Shown one piece after another: positions 1 to 13,460 of a DNA stretch of 64,000 bases. The number at the start of each line of letters is the position of its first letter. Positions within the stretch are counted from its first letter, which is position 1. This DNA comes from Erythrophleum ivorense. Its lineage: Eukaryota; Streptophyta; Magnoliopsida; Fabales; Fabaceae. Location of the stretch: positions 6,396,001 through 6,460,000 of the forward strand of contig JAIUCV010000004.1 of NCBI GenBank assembly GCA_026724425.1, in the 5' to 3' direction. The position numbers and the translations under genes were made by a program. A model generated the notes under the pieces. The model was given only the letters and a program-made list of their open reading frames with translations, was not told the DNA's origin and did not search any database.

Positions 1-503
1 AACAATGTTTAAAATAAAGTATTTCATAAAAAATGCAATAGAATAAATTAGCATTATCATAATAGTAACTAATAAAAATATATAAGAAGAGATTTCAGGA
101 CACGTTCTACCATAACATTATTTTCAATTGACTTAAAAGTATTATACATGAGAAATTTGAAATTCACTAACATATATATAATCCCCTCAAGTTGCATAAT
201 TAATTAAAAACATTAATGAAAAAATTTCAAAGATTAATTTATACATTTAAAATAAATTGCTAAGTAGCAATTGAAAATAAATAAATATCCATAGAAAACA
301 ACTAAATATCATATCACAAATTTTTATTTACCAACCTTCGATGGAGAAGTCTATGCAGAATTTTAATTTTTAACATATATCATATTCTAACATGAACACA
401 TAATCTACTAGGGTAAATAACTATATATCCAAACATGAACATTTAGCCCATGAATAATTAGAAAGAATCTAACCTAGTACCTCAATCACAGAACTTATGT
501 GGT
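1..503. other. AT-rich intergenic DNA, no gene seen
   Basis: There is no long open frame and no recognisable motif. The stretch ends where a probable LTR begins (TGTAATGCCC at 504). Confidence 0.6.
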
Positions 504-3500
504 TGTAATGCCCACAACGAAAATTTAGAATTTAAAGTATTAAAATTAAAGTCAGCATCATAAAAAAATTAAATTATAAAAAAATTTTAAATTCTAAAAC
601 AAGACACAAATGTACCATAATTTAAGTGGTCATAACTCTAGATTTCTTAATTGCATGACCCAAGAGGGGCCACCTATGCAAAATTTTTTAATCCCTTCCC
701 TTATTCAATTCTTTTTAGACTTTCACCTTAAGGATTGTTAGGACCTTATCTGCAATTTCAAAAATTTTCCTTTAGCCTTTGCATTTTTCAAAAATTCCAA
801 TCAACCCCTTTGATATTTTGAATAGTGGCACACATGTCCCTTTTTCCCTAATTGGAAGAATTCTAAAGCATTTTTTTTCCATTTCATAATTGGTGCTCAC
901 TTCTTCTTTCTCAACATGAAACATTGGCTTCTCTCCTATGTCTCACCATGTCATATCTTCTCCAGCTTATGACAACAAGGGAATCCACATGCTTAGTTCT
1001 ATGTCTTCTGGCAGTTGCATTACTTCCCTTGCCCTTCTCTCTCTCTCTCTCTTGCCAATGGGTGTCTTGAAGCTTAGTCCACTATGGTGGCAAGTAGTAA
1101 AGCAAAAGCTTCCCTATTCACCTTCTGATGTGTGACTCTCTTTCTCCATTCTATCTAAGCTATAGCCTTCCTCCATTTTTAATGTTGAAGCTCCTTGTTC
1201 TTCCTCATGGGTCATGTGATTTTAACCCATATCTTAAGCTCATTTCTAGCTTCTTTTCTTAACCCCTATCCATGTGTATGTGTGGTTATTTTCCTCATCT
1301 CTGTGATTTTGACTAAAATTTTATTATTGCTATTTAAGAGTTTCAACATGTATTTTTCTATGTGCAGCACCCTTTTTCCTTTCGTTTTTTGTATCATCTT
1401 CACCTCAAATTTTTGTTTTATCCTTTAGGTTGCAGCTTCTAAACTATTGGCAAGATTTCCATCCATTTTCATGCTTTGTTGTATTTCCTAAGGTTGCAAC
1501 TCCTTGTGTCTTAGCAAGTTAGTCGTCTTTAAGGGATTTGTTTGTCTAGCATGGATCCTTGTTCCATGACCATAGTTTCTTTTAAAGTTGGTGTTGTAAC
1601 ATCTTCTTTAGGTGAACTATTTTTCATCTTGTTTTATTTTTATTCCATGCCCGATTACCTCATTTTATTATGACTAATTCCTAGCAATTATGCATGTTTA
1701 TAATTCCATCCTCGAGCTACAGCTTCTGCAACTTTTGTTTTCCTTTATTTTAAAAATTTCAGCAACTAATAACATGCTTTCTTTCCACCTTTATGTCTTC
1801 TTTTCCAACCCTTCTACTGGTCGTGAACTATGTGGTGGGTCCTCATGAAAGCTATATGTATAGGTGTGTGTAAAAGATGTTTTGGAAGCAAGGAAGTGTA
1901 GGTAAGTTATCAATTATATTCGAATAACTTAATTGAAGGAAATTTTTTGGAAGTATAAGGTTATTAAGATGACATTTGAAATACAACTTAGGTTGAAGCA
2001 CAAACTTAACTAAGAAAAAGGTTGAGCTAATTCCAATTGTAAGGTGGTAGGTAGGTAGCTAGTAACTCATATTAACATAACCATGAAGAATGGGAATTAA
2101 CAAATAGTATAATTCAATTAAAGCCATTGCGAGAATGAAAAGTAGTAAAACAAGCTCAAGTCACATACTTGTTAAAAATTAATTAATTAAAATATAAAAT
2201 TAACATGATTAAATCAACTTAGTTGAGCTAACCACTAAAGTAGGAGTTAATTTAGGTATGAGTTGATTAAAAGGAACCAATGAAGTGCCAATAATGTGAC
2301 AACTAAATAAAATAAATTAATTGGCTAATAAGGTAGTGGACTAAGAGAAAATATTTGATTGCTTAATCTTATTACTTGATATCTTGAGGAAGTTCTAAAT
2401 TTTTGAAGATAATAAATTAAATTTGTCAATGGACTATAATTAATATTAAGTGGTTAAGGATAGGTGGAAAATTAACCATAATGAATTTAACATAAAACTA
2501 GATAATGGTTTAACTAAATACAAGTGGATACTAATGTAGGAAATAAGCTAACTAAAATGAATTAAGTATTAAACTAAAATAGTACTAGTATAAGGAAATC
2601 ATTTGTAGAATTAAATTAAGTAAAAATTGATTAAGTAGGAAACTTATAGATGAGAAATTAATTAAGTAAAATAATGGATGAACTAAGTTTAACTAGAATA
2701 AGTATGAAATAGGATTAGGCGTTAATATAGGACTGGGGGTTAACCTAAGATAGGTCATATTGCCTAAATTTAATGAGTTCTTGAATTGAAAAAAATTGTT
2801 ATGATTGTTTTAGGGAACATTTTGAATATTATAATGAGAGGTGCGACGATGGTCCGATGACAAAGAACTGACAACTATCTTATAAGCACTATAAGTATAA
2901 CATAAAGCATGATATATTTTTAATTTTTTTCTTATATTTTTGTTTGCTTTCTACACATCTGTTGAGATGAGCTTCCTAGGTAGTGTCTCAATGTATATAT
3001 TGTTAATATGATATTAAATCTTTTACATTATGATATTCTATATGTGTTATGTTAGCAAAATGGATATGATGATTTCAAATGTGATTTTTAGACATTCAAT
3101 TAATGCTAAGTTTACTTAAATATGTTTTTAGGGCATTGGGTAAATGTTATGTTTATGAAATACCATACCATGAATTGTGTAAATTGCTTTTCGAATTGGT
3201 TTGTTGGGGAGATTTTGGTATATAGATTATGTTTATTATATATATATATATATATATAGTGAAATTATGCATAACACTGGTTGCTAGTAGCAATATTGTT
3301 AGCTTTCAGTGCATCTTAGATATTATTACGTGATTTTTGCAACTGAGTACCTAAAGAGTATTGAACTAGATGTTTTCTGAAATGTTTATGAGCTGTAGGG
3401 ATAATGGTAAGCAATGATGGTGGTAGGTAAGGACAAGGGTAGTATCCTGCCTGTGATTTCCATCTACAGTGCTCTATGATTGAATATGTGATCATTTACC

Positions 3501-4491
3501 TTTGTAGACTGTGTGCCTACATTAGTGTATATTAGAATTTAGAGTTTTGTACAAACCTTTTCAATAATATATTTTTATTAAATTATTTTTGGAATAACAA
3601 TCATTTTCTTTTAGCATTAAACTTTTAAATGTTTGAATGTAGTCTTTATTTATTTTATCTATTTTATTTATTTTCATGATTACCTCCTATTAGTTTTATA
3701 TCTTTATTAGAATGTTATATGCTTATATATTCCTTGTATTTTATTTCATTAATAACATAATAAAACCAATCTTTCATTAGCTCAAATTTTTTAACTTTTA
3801 TTTATATTAGTTTCTTTATAACAACCTTCTAAGTAAGAATTTACAAATTTGAACTTTTATTTAAAAGAAAAACAAAATTAAGCAAACTAAAATTAATTTA
3901 ACATTGCATGGCTTTTCATATTTAAAGATTTTGTTATTTATTATTATGTCCAATCGTATTTTTATTTAGGAAAACTTTGTGGCCACTCATCTCTTTAGTT
4001 ATTGTGTTTTATTTTCTACTCATTGAGTACTGTAGCTCATCTTATTATTTACTTTTGTAATTAAGGGACTGTGTCCAATACTCCACTGGTTAGTTTGGAA
4101 GTGTTGTTAGTGAAGAGTCAGCAATCAATTTGTTCAGTATAAATGATATGTTGTCCTTGTGTGTGTATGTAATATTCTAGAATCTGTTCCACAGACTACA
4201 AGCAAGATCTATGTCCTATTAGTTATGCTTTGTTATTAATTGAAAATGCGAAGTTAAGCTCTCTTTACAAGATTTGACTATTTGACTATGGTGATTAATC
4301 CTAGGTGTCCTTTTAGGGAGGATACTCTACCGGATTTTCTATAAATGAATTAAGACTAAATAAATTTTATAATATTATTTATGTGAATGACAATTTATAT
4401 ATGAAAGAGAATTTGGATGTTTAGTTAGGCTTACGAATACAAGATTATCTTGTACTTAATGCTGGTCACATATTTTATTTGGGGCATGACA
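504..4491 (+). mobile_element. Probable solo LTR of a Gypsy-type retrotransposon (~4 kb)
   Basis: The segment opens with TGTAATGCCC and closes with GGGGCATGACA. These form an imperfect terminal inverted repeat (TGTAATGCCC against TGTCATGCCC) of the TG...CA kind seen in large Gypsy (Tekay/Del-like) LTRs. The flanks read GTGGT on the left and ATGGT on the right, a 5-bp target duplication with one mismatch. No primer binding site follows the right end and no gag or pol coding is seen inside or next to it, so a solo LTR fits better than a full element. The small open frames at 938-1135 and 1195-1428 lie inside it and resemble no protein I know. A TA run sits at about 3235-3258. The lineage is inferred from termini and size only. 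Confidence 0.6.
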
Positions 4492-7000
4492 ATGGTAAAA
4501 TCTAGGGTGCACCAAGAGTTAACGGGATTATTGTTAGTAACTAGCATTTTGTATAATTATATCTTATATATAATATCATTTGATGAGTAGAATTCATATA
4601 TGAAAATCTCCTCAAAAAATTAGTCCATAATAAAATTTTAGAATTGATAAATGACATTTCATAGACATTAACCACATAAATAAGTTCATAAAGACATTTT
4701 GAGGTAAACATATCACCTTTTGAATTTTTGTAAATAATATTTTAGTCATCATATCAATTTATATCTATTTTAATTACACAACATATAGCATATTGTCGCC
4801 TGGAAAATTTAATATTATTAATAATATACACATAATAAGCACTATCTAAGATGCCCCATCCCAACGAATATGCAAAATACATACAAGAAGTATAAAACAA
4901 AAGAAATTTAAAAGTGTATCATACTTTATAATTTATTTATAGTGTTTGTCGAATAGTTGGTGGTGCTTCCTCACTAAACACCATCACTTTCTTCCATAGG
5001 ACTACTCAAGAGGTACCTTACCACAATTATAACAACCTTTTAAATTTTTAGAATTCAATTTATAGCTCTTTTCTCTTTGCATTGAACTTGGTTAGCATAA
5101 CCTATCACAAGTTTCATCCTAATATTTAATTTATCTTAATACCTAGCTCAATTTGACTACTTTACTTCCTACCCTAATTTTTAGATCATATATTACTTCA
5201 CTTGGGGGGTTTCTCTAGTTAATTTCTTAGGTTTATATTTTATTAGAGTTTTGATTTTAAAGGATAGAAGTTAGTAATTTTGTGTTAGTTTTTTACTATG
5301 TGTTTAACTTAGTTTAAGTTCACTTCTTAGTAGTTTAGGTGATAAATTACAATTCATTTGATATTGAACATTGATCAAGGGAGTTTTGGTCTTCTTGCAT
5401 AGCCCAAATGAAATCCAAAAGGAAATGCATAATCCAAAAAAGTATGAAGTCTAGGTCGTGGCCATAAAAATTTTACTTGATCTTAAAAGACAATGGCAAA
5501 ATCATAGCAACCTAAGCCGCAGCATCAAATTTTTTATTATTTTAAATTTTCAAATGTATTACTTTAAATTGTTCTTTTAATTAAATTATTATTGGTTAAC
5601 GCTTTAATTATTTAAATTCTCAAATTTTCTTAGCAGGCATCACATTTTTTTCTCTTCTTGATTGCTTGTTAATTGTTTAATCAATCTCCTTACTCTTTTC
5701 TTTAATTAATTATTAGTTTTTAATTAATTTTCCTATCACTTTAAATTTCCAATTTATCAAGTTATACTGTAGGAGCAAAGCCTACATCTTTAAGTGTGCC
5801 ATGTGTCTCTAGTGGAGATGATGAATTAGTAATTACATTGTTTAATAAACATGACCCGATATAAAAGGTTACCATTAATAAAATACATAACCCATCAAAC
5901 GTTCACTTCAATAATGACTTCATCAATGAAAATGAAAACACTAATGATATTGAGGTTTCCAAGGAAGAAAAGAATGAGGCTAACCTAGATAATATATATT
6001 TCTAATAGTTCTTAATTTCAAGGTATGACAGAGTTCCTATTCCTTTTTCTTATTTTCACATTACACGTATTGAAGAAGTTGTATTTTCATTTATGTTACA
6101 CTACTACTATTGTTAAATGATTTACTATTGTCAACATATCATTTTTTTTTTTGTATACCAATGTCAACAAGTGGTCGTGTACATTGATGACATAAAACAT
6201 TCCCATATGTAAGTAGGACTAGCTCCACAAAGAAGAACAAGATAACTTAGATTAAAATACCTAATAGTTTTCTCCTAACATTTTTTTCGAATAGTCATCG
6301 ACATTTGTAATATAATGTGTAACTTTGTAATATATGTTTCTTTGTTTCAATTACTGACTGGTTACTAGCATGTAGCACTATTTCATTGCAGGTAAAATGG
6401 GGCAATGGATATAATATAAATAAAACATTGTAATTTTTTTAACCCACTACCAAATATTGAGGGAAAATAGTGAAGAAGTAGTAAAGATAGATAGTAAGGG
6501 AACCAAGAGGGATTTGCAAGGAAATGTAGCAAAGCAATTAAGAGGGATTAGTGACAAAAAATAATAAGGGAACTAAGAGTGAATAGTAAGAGAAAATAGT
6601 GAAGGACTAATGCTAGAAGTGCAAGGAAAATTAACAAGCAAATATTCTTTTACCATTCCCTTACTAATTATTGAAGAATTGCAAATGATTGATTCAATTA
6701 TAGTGACAAAAGGAATGAGGGAATTACTTTTGCCATTTTTATTAGTAAGAGATTTTAGCTAGAGATCGAGGAAGGAAATCTTTCTTCCCTAATTAATGAC
6801 CCTTATATAGTAGGGGAATCATTTTCTTAATGCCTTTTAGCTATACCCCCTATTTTCTTTTTTTCTTTTCTTTCCTTCCTTTATAGTGATGCTTACAAGA
6901 TATACAGCAATATGGAGCCTTTCCCCTCTCATGTTGCAATCTACAACACTACCTCATGATTCTCTAAATATCTAGTAGGACAATCTCATATCCATATGCT
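4492..7000. other. AT-rich intergenic DNA, probable decayed repeats
   Basis: No supported gene. A short in-phase stretch at about 5780-6000 reads like an eroded acidic coding fragment, but I cannot assign it. About 6450-6640 has loosely repeated purine-rich segments around the words AGGGAAATAGTGA and GAACCAAGAGGG. Confidence 0.4.
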
Positions 7001-7004
7001 TTAT

Positions 7005-7310
7005 CTCCTTTAACAAGCAGGAAATGTTATCATTGGCTTTAATTGTTATGTGGCACTTGTGGAAGAGTAAGAATGATAAGATCTTTTTTAATATCACATT
7101 GGATTCTAATCTAGGTTCTCTATCTCTTTGTGCTAAACTTGTATAGAGTTAGATTTCCATTTGTCCTTTTTCTAAAGTTAGTTCTTAACAACTAGTCAAC
7201 TTTCTCTTTTCTCTATTCTTATTGTAAGTTGTATAAGTTCTTTGGGTTTGTCTTTGTAAACCCTTTCCCCTTTTCATGCTAGTAATGAAAGCTCTATTTT
7301 TTGGTTTATA
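7005..7310 (+). mobile_element. LINE (non-LTR retrotransposon) 3' remnant
   Basis: Translation from about 7024 gives ALIVMWHLWKSKNDKIF, which resembles the conserved C-terminal stretch of plant LINE ORF2 just after the zf-RVT domain (W-x-x-W-K-x-R-N-x-x-I-F). A 3' tail follows, rich in TTTGTAAACCC and ending near AATGAAAGC. Only the last part of the element remains and it has stops. The call rests on that motif and the tail. Confidence 0.5.
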
Positions 7311-7858
7311 TATATATATAAATTATTTGAGCCACTCACTCTTGGATTTCACTTAGCCCTTGCTTTTTTAATTTTTGGTTATATTCAAGGGCTTCAACTC
7401 TTCACACCATCTATATTCTTACCGTGTCCTTGCTAACTTGACTACGCCGAGGTGAAAGCCTAGCGTTTTAATTTGAAGTCATTTTCACAAACTTATTTAA
7501 ATATTTATAATATTTCCATTATTGTGTAAGACATGTTTTAATTATTTATATTTAAATAATGTATTTGCATTTAAAAATTAAGCATAAGAAACCAGTTTTA
7601 TGTCTATTAATTAGTAAAAGAGATTATTAAATCTCTAGAAAATGAGACACGCATATTAATATAAATAAATAAGGAAAACGAAAATAAAAAACCTTAAAGG
7701 AAGTTCAAATTTGGGATAAACACTTAGAGGAATTATTCTCCTCAATATATTAGGCCAATATGAGTTTCTTTCTTCCTTAAATTAGTACTTATGATTATAT
7801 TTTGTTGAAGCTAATAATATTGTAAGAAACTTATAAAATGATTCTTGAGAAGACCAAA

Positions 7859-8676
7859 GCAAAAATGTACTTTTAGTCCTTTAAACTTATCTCAACTTTT
7901 ACTTTCATGATTTTACTTTATTTAGTATCAATTTGATTTTTTAACTTTATTTTAGATTTCATTTTCATCCCTTAATTTCATTTAATTTCAATTTAGTCTC
8001 TTAACTTAACCTTAAATCTCATTTTTGTCCTTTAACTTTATATTATGTTTCACTTTTGCCTTTTAATTTTATTTAGTTCCAATTTAATGTTTTAATTTTA
8101 CCTCAAGTTTTACTTTTATCTCTTAATTTCATTTGGTTTTAATATGGCCCTTAATTTTTAAAAATTACTCAAATAATTTTTTTCCCTTTCATTTGTTATT
8201 TTTCATTTCTCTATTGATATGAGTAAGACTCATGAAATATAATGATTTCTATTTAAAGATTCAATTCTATGTTTTATTTTCCACAAACTAAACTTATTAG
8301 TACTTGGTAGTTGAATTTGTTTTTATCTTTGTTTTCCCCACTTCGGTGTTACTAGCTCAATTTGTTTTCTGGTAATCTTAGTTTTTTAATTCATACGAAA
8401 TCTAAATATTCAAAATATTTTAATTTGATGGTGTTAAAAGGAAAAAAAATGTTTGAGTAGTTTTTTAAAAGTAAGAGACAAATTGGAACAAAATAAAATT
8501 AAGGAACGAAAGTAAAATTTGAAACAAAATTGAAAGATCAAATTAGAACCAGTTAAAATTAAGATGTAAAATTAAAATTTAAGATAAAATTAAGAGATCA
8601 AATTGAAACTAAATAAAATTTAAGAAAAAAAACAAAATCTTAAATAAAATTAAATGACCAAGAATATATTTTTACC
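7859..8676. mobile_element. Foldback/MITE-like element with minisatellite arms
   Basis: The left arm (7859 to about 8190) and right arm (about 8450-8676) are inverted copies of each other. The outer ends pair as AAAAATGTACTTTTAGTCCTTT against AAAAATATATTCTTGGTCATTT. Each arm is itself a tandem array of roughly 63-65 bp units built on phrases such as CTTAATTTCATTTAATTTCA (left) and the complement AAATTGAAACTAAATAAAAT (right). No coding capacity, so it is non-autonomous. No clear target duplication was found. Confidence 0.55.
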
Positions 8677-9004
8677 TATAATATATATATTAAATCTATT
8701 TTGAATTTGACACAACAAAAAACTAGATAAACCTATATCTATAATATATACAAATATATACATGCACACGCGTGTATGCACGTATACTTTAATTTAAAAA
8801 GTATGGATGAAGAAATAGGTTTGGATAAAAGCGACTAAAGAGTATTATGCAGATTTTATTTATAGCAATTGATTTATGGGAAAGTCATTTGTATTTTGTA
8901 AAAAAGATTTAGTGCATTACATGCACGTGTGTGTTACAAAAGATTTAGTGCATTACATGTACATGTGTGCGTATATGTGTGTGTATATGGATATATCAAA
9001 AAAA

Positions 9005-9205
9005 TTGACCAACGATTGTTGGTTTGAATGACTAAAAGCTCAGTTTCCTTTAAAAAGAAGGATTTAGGTTCAAGTCTTGTGAGGGGAGAGAACTGGCACT
9101 AGCAGAGTCTTACCCTCTTCGTGGGTCCAACCAACTCGATTTGAATTAGTCAAGGCTCAAATAGCTTTCGAAAATCGAGGGTCTTAGATTTAAAAAAATC
9201 ACGAA
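9005..9205 (+). mobile_element. SINE-like element with a B-box-like motif
   Basis: GGTTCAAGTCT at about 9068 resembles the B box of tRNA-derived pol III promoters (GGTTCGANNCC). The A-box region upstream is poor. The following body (GTGAGGGGAGAG, then ACCCTCTTCGTGGG) and an A-rich end near 9195 fit a plant SINE. No target duplication was confirmed. Confidence 0.35.
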
Positions 9206-9619
9206 AATTGAGTTACATGAGAAAAACAATATGAATTAATAAAGCAAGTTCAAATTGTTGAAAAATAAATAAATAAATAAATAGATTTCACCCACAAAAA
9301 AAGTAGCACTCATTAGTGTCTGAAAATTTAAGGAGTAGCGCAATCAAGATTAAGAAATTGTTCTATTAATCTCAAATAACTTTTTTTTGTGATAATACTA
9401 AAGTTTGATCTTTTTTTTTTTGATAAAAAAAGTCAAAATACAATGACTACCCAGTATGCAAATAAAGATCCACAGCTAGACTAATATGATGTGAAAAAAC
9501 TATAATGTTATAAAGAAAAAAAAAAAAACCAGTAAGAAAATTGAAAATATCTTGATGTAAAACCTGCAAATCAACTAGGAGAACATGTATCTCCAAGTGA
9601 CAATAACCCTTATTTAAGG

Positions 9620-10490
9620 AGACACCCAAATTTATTATGTATAATTAGGGATTCAAAATTTGCTGCTACTTAGCTAAAAAGTTCTGACCATGACACATTG
9701 CTAGAAAAAGGGTTATCAAGCGACCTTTGTGCTATCTATTACCCAATGTCAATTTTGAAATAAGAGCTTTACCTTTCCTACCTCCATTGCAGTGCTCTAG
9801 CTGCCAAACAAACAAATACCATTAAGTTAAAAAAAAAAAAAACCATGGTGAAATACTCTCCCATATGGTACCCTTATCATTTTCCCCGTGTGATAACTTT
9901 AGATTGCGTATAAGTACCAAACAAGTGCCGACACATAACCACTGTATATTCAAGAGAGCATTGAGGATCCACAGGTCTCTTCAAACTGAATAACATAGAA
10001 AATTAAACAAACCTTACATATCATCTCTGATTGTTCTTTAGAAAACTACTATTGTAAACACAAAGATATCTAGTGGTGATAAATGGACCACCAAAATATC
10101 CAGTGTCAAACCGAATCAAACTGCACGTGTACATAGACACAAAAGAAATAAGTGATTGTATGATTCCTCCATATGATCACAAAATTGACATCCTTTTTGA
10201 ATATGTAGATGATGTAGACAAAGAATAGCTGTTATAGGTAGTACCTTATGAATTAGTTTTCAAATAAATAGAATAAGTTGGAGCGAAAGTAATAACTTCC
10301 ATAACTTATCCCAGTAAAAAATCACAATCAATCGCCCTAACTCCTCCACTCCTCCCCTTGGATTACATTTTACAGCCATCTGCAACTCTATGTGATCCAT
10401 TAGTTGTACCTATCCATGACCAATCATCACAGTGGCCCTTAGAGAAAGTAATCTATAAGATTCGCTAAGCATGTTCTCTTGAATACAATT
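9620..10490 (-). mobile_element. Degenerate LINE ORF2 C-terminal (zf-RVT) remnant
   Basis: On the minus strand, about 10,210 down to 10,120 reads GCQFCDHMEESYNHLFLLC. This has the C-x2-C...H-x3-H/L-F-x2-C pattern of the zinc-binding reverse-transcriptase-associated domain (zf-RVT). Upstream in the same sense, about 10,330-10,220 gives F-x-W-K-L-I-H-K-V-L-P, and about 10,430 gives DDWSWIGTTNGSHRV, both typical of the region before that domain. Stops and frameshifts are frequent. The part below 10,080 may be the 3' tail. It is an old fragment and cannot be autonomous. Confidence 0.5.
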
Positions 10491-12344
10491 GAAACACTAA
10501 TTGATCGTTCTAACAACTCTAATTATGTAAGGTAAGATCTACTATTTGAACAAATGAAAAAGGATCGACCTGCATCAACATCTAATGGTGATATGTTATA
10601 GATATTGACACACCATCACCCACACACAATTGAAAATGATTCAGAATCAGCGAATTAGACTTTTGAATCTCAAATAACTTCAAATGAATCTCTTATTAAA
10701 AAAAAAACTGATCTAGAGCAATTTTTGTATCCAATAGCCCAATCCATGCTCATGGGAAAATCATACTAAATTTGAACGCTGTGAATATTAATTTGGGAAG
10801 ATAAAGAGAAAGGTAAAAAAGTATTAAATAATAGAAAATATATTTTAATAACTTTATATAGTTAAAATTTTAATATAGTTAAAATTTTTAAATTTAAATA
10901 ATAGTGAGTCTTATTGTAATGGAACTTAAATTTAAAGGATAGCTTGTGTTTTTTAAATTAAAAAATTATTGTAATTAAAAGAAAAAATTGACGTAAATAA
11001 ATATAATTTCTTCTAAAAATTATACAAACGATATTTCATAACAATTAATAAAACTTTCACAGATGGGGATGTGAGATTTTTATTATTTTTATTTGTAATA
11101 TGAGATACCACACCATCCGAAGTAGCATCATTTTATAACAGTCTTATTTTAAATCATACCCATCATCGATCTGACTTATACCAACCACTACAAGTATACC
11201 AAACAGATGTCTCCAGTAAATTCTGGTTGTTTTGTTCCTTTTCTGAACAAATTAAAATTGCGCATGCAATTCAGGGACCATAGAATCTATGAAAGTGTAG
11301 GAAAGATTAGTCATTATGGTCACATTCCTTGTTTTTTTTTTTTTTTTTGGTTTTACACAAGGACATTGATTCCCAGAAATTGCTGGGGTGAAAATAACTG
11401 AGGAATCCAGCAGTTATCTTACATCTCCCTTTTTTAATATTTTAAAGAAAATATCAAATGAATATCTATTTTTGAGACGTTGATATATTACTCATTTTCT
11501 AAATAATTATCTTGTACTTAGAAGATGAGATTTTATACTTATTTATTGTTGTGTATATTAATTAATGTACACATTGTATTTATAAACATAAACAATTGAA
11601 TTCGAAATTTATCAAATTATAATCTTAAATATAAAAAAATTCCAATATTTAATTTAATGCCACTGAATATATATTATATTTAATAGAATAGACAATTAAC
11701 TTTTTGTTCACTATTTTTGCTATCATTTGTTGTGAATTTATAGGTGAATTAAATATTTATACTTACCATTATTGTGTATATTGTATTTTTATTGACATAA
11801 AATATTAAGTTTGGATTCTCTACAACTATAGTCACAATAAGTAAAAAGAAAATTAAACCCATTTTCTCCACTAGTCACTCGGGAACTCCATTTTCGGCAC
11901 TCCCCCCATTGTTTTTTGAGCCATTGTGCTGTTGGAATTGATCTTATCCATTGGGATTAATTCGATACTTCCTCATTCTTCCTCTTCTTCGGCTCATATG
12001 ACGCACTCAAGTTTCTATTTTGTTGATTCCCATATCCCAAAATATTAACAAGCCCATCATTTATTCTTTTTTGTCATTTTGGGTTATTATGCAGATCTAG
12101 TAACATTTGGGGCTAACGTCAATTTTTAACTTTTTTTGAATGACTTTTATCAGGTTTTTCTTCATTTACTTACGACCATTAAATCAATTGATCAATGGCC
12201 AAGATTTTATCATGTATAGGTTACATAGTGCAACAAGTTGCATTTTCTTGTTGCTAGAGATTATATTCTATTTAAGGGTCATTTTAAGCTCAAATGTAAT
12301 TGAAGAATACAATATTAGTAATCTATGTTAGGAGAATGCAGCCT
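10491..12344. other. AT-rich intergenic DNA, nothing recognised
   Basis: Short open frames at 11,207-11,401 and 12,140-12,331 lack any family signature. No structured repeat is obvious. Confidence 0.45.
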
Positions 12345-12945
12345 GCTGCAGTGGCGGAGCACCTTGGATGAAGAGGGTAAAAAATTTTTTTCATATCTTA
12401 TTCTTAAAAAGTTTATATTTTTGTAGTATATTATTTAAATAAGATATTTATTTTAAAATTTTTGGATTAAACTAACTAAATATTAAAACAAGTTTCAATC
12501 TAAATGAATAATATATTAAAAATTACTCTTTATATTAATTTCAACCATTTTCACTACTTAAATACCTATGAACTAAGTTCATGGATAATAAAAATATACT
12601 AAAAAATACACCGTCACTCCAAAAATCATGATAATTCAATAAAAAGTTAAAAAGATTATTTTGAAAAGAAAAAAATGTTCATTTGATGAAGTCAGAAAAA
12701 TTTTGATTATCAATTTACAAAAACTATATTTGCATTGTATTGCAAATACTTTTTTTAATCCAACATTTTAAACATTTTTGTGGTATTTTTTGAGACAATT
12801 ATTCTAAATCTAACTAAAAATAATATATTAACATTTTAAACTTGATTATATTTTACTCAATACTATATATATACAAATTTTAAAATTTTGAGAGAGACAA
12901 TTGCCTCCCCTTAAGTATATGTAGCTCACCCTATAGTTAAGTGGC
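12345..12945. mobile_element. Possible non-autonomous transposon (GTGGCGGAGC-type end)
   Basis: AGTGGCGGAGCACC at about 12,351 and the AGCTCACC-containing end near 12,930 form a short imperfect inverted pair around an AT-rich, non-coding interior that includes ACAATTGCCTCCCC. The phrase is common at the ends of dispersed plant repeats. No target duplication was confirmed. Confidence 0.35.
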
Positions 12946-12969
12946 ACAGTAGCTGATTTTTGGGAATTA

Positions 12970-13460
12970 AAAAAAAAAATTGATGAGCTTAGGTTGGCTG
13001 AAAAGAAACTTGATGTGTTGAGATGGACTGTATTTTGTGCTTGAGCTGAAAATTGTTAAAACAGTAGAGATCATCTGATCTAATTGAACATTTGAACCTT
13101 CCAAAAGGACCTCCTTCGTATCTTAAGCCTTCACACAGCAAGAATTAGGGTGAAATTCAAGAAAATATGTTATTATATCATGCAAATTTTAAGACACTAA
13201 CAAGGGTTTTAGTCATGTCAGGAACATAAAGTAAGTTATCAATTAAAAGTGATATGGATGGTTTTGTGCAAGAAGAAACTAAAGAATGCCCGAATGACTG
13301 ATATTCAAACCTGTTCTATCACCAATATCTAATTGTTCTGCTACATTATACTTGTTGGGCATGAGATTGAATGCATAATTAGTAACATGATTTGTTGTTT
13401 CAGAATCGTTGTTGTGCATGAGATTGGATGCATAATGAGTAACATGAACCACGATTAATC
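12970..13460 (-). pseudogene. Degenerate Copia gag-pol fragment (protease to integrase linker)
   Basis: Minus-strand reading from about 13,410 downward gives DSETTNHVTN, where Copia proteases have a DSGA-H-V-T motif. It continues as GDRTGLNISHSG, then LLYVPDMTKTLVSVLKF, LEFHPNSCCVK, DTKEVLLEG and DLYCFNNFQL. This is the order found in Copia polyproteins between the protease and the integrase zinc finger. At least four in-frame stops and two frame changes interrupt it, and the active-site glycine is not conserved. No LTRs were identified around it, so it is a short relic. Confidence 0.7.
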
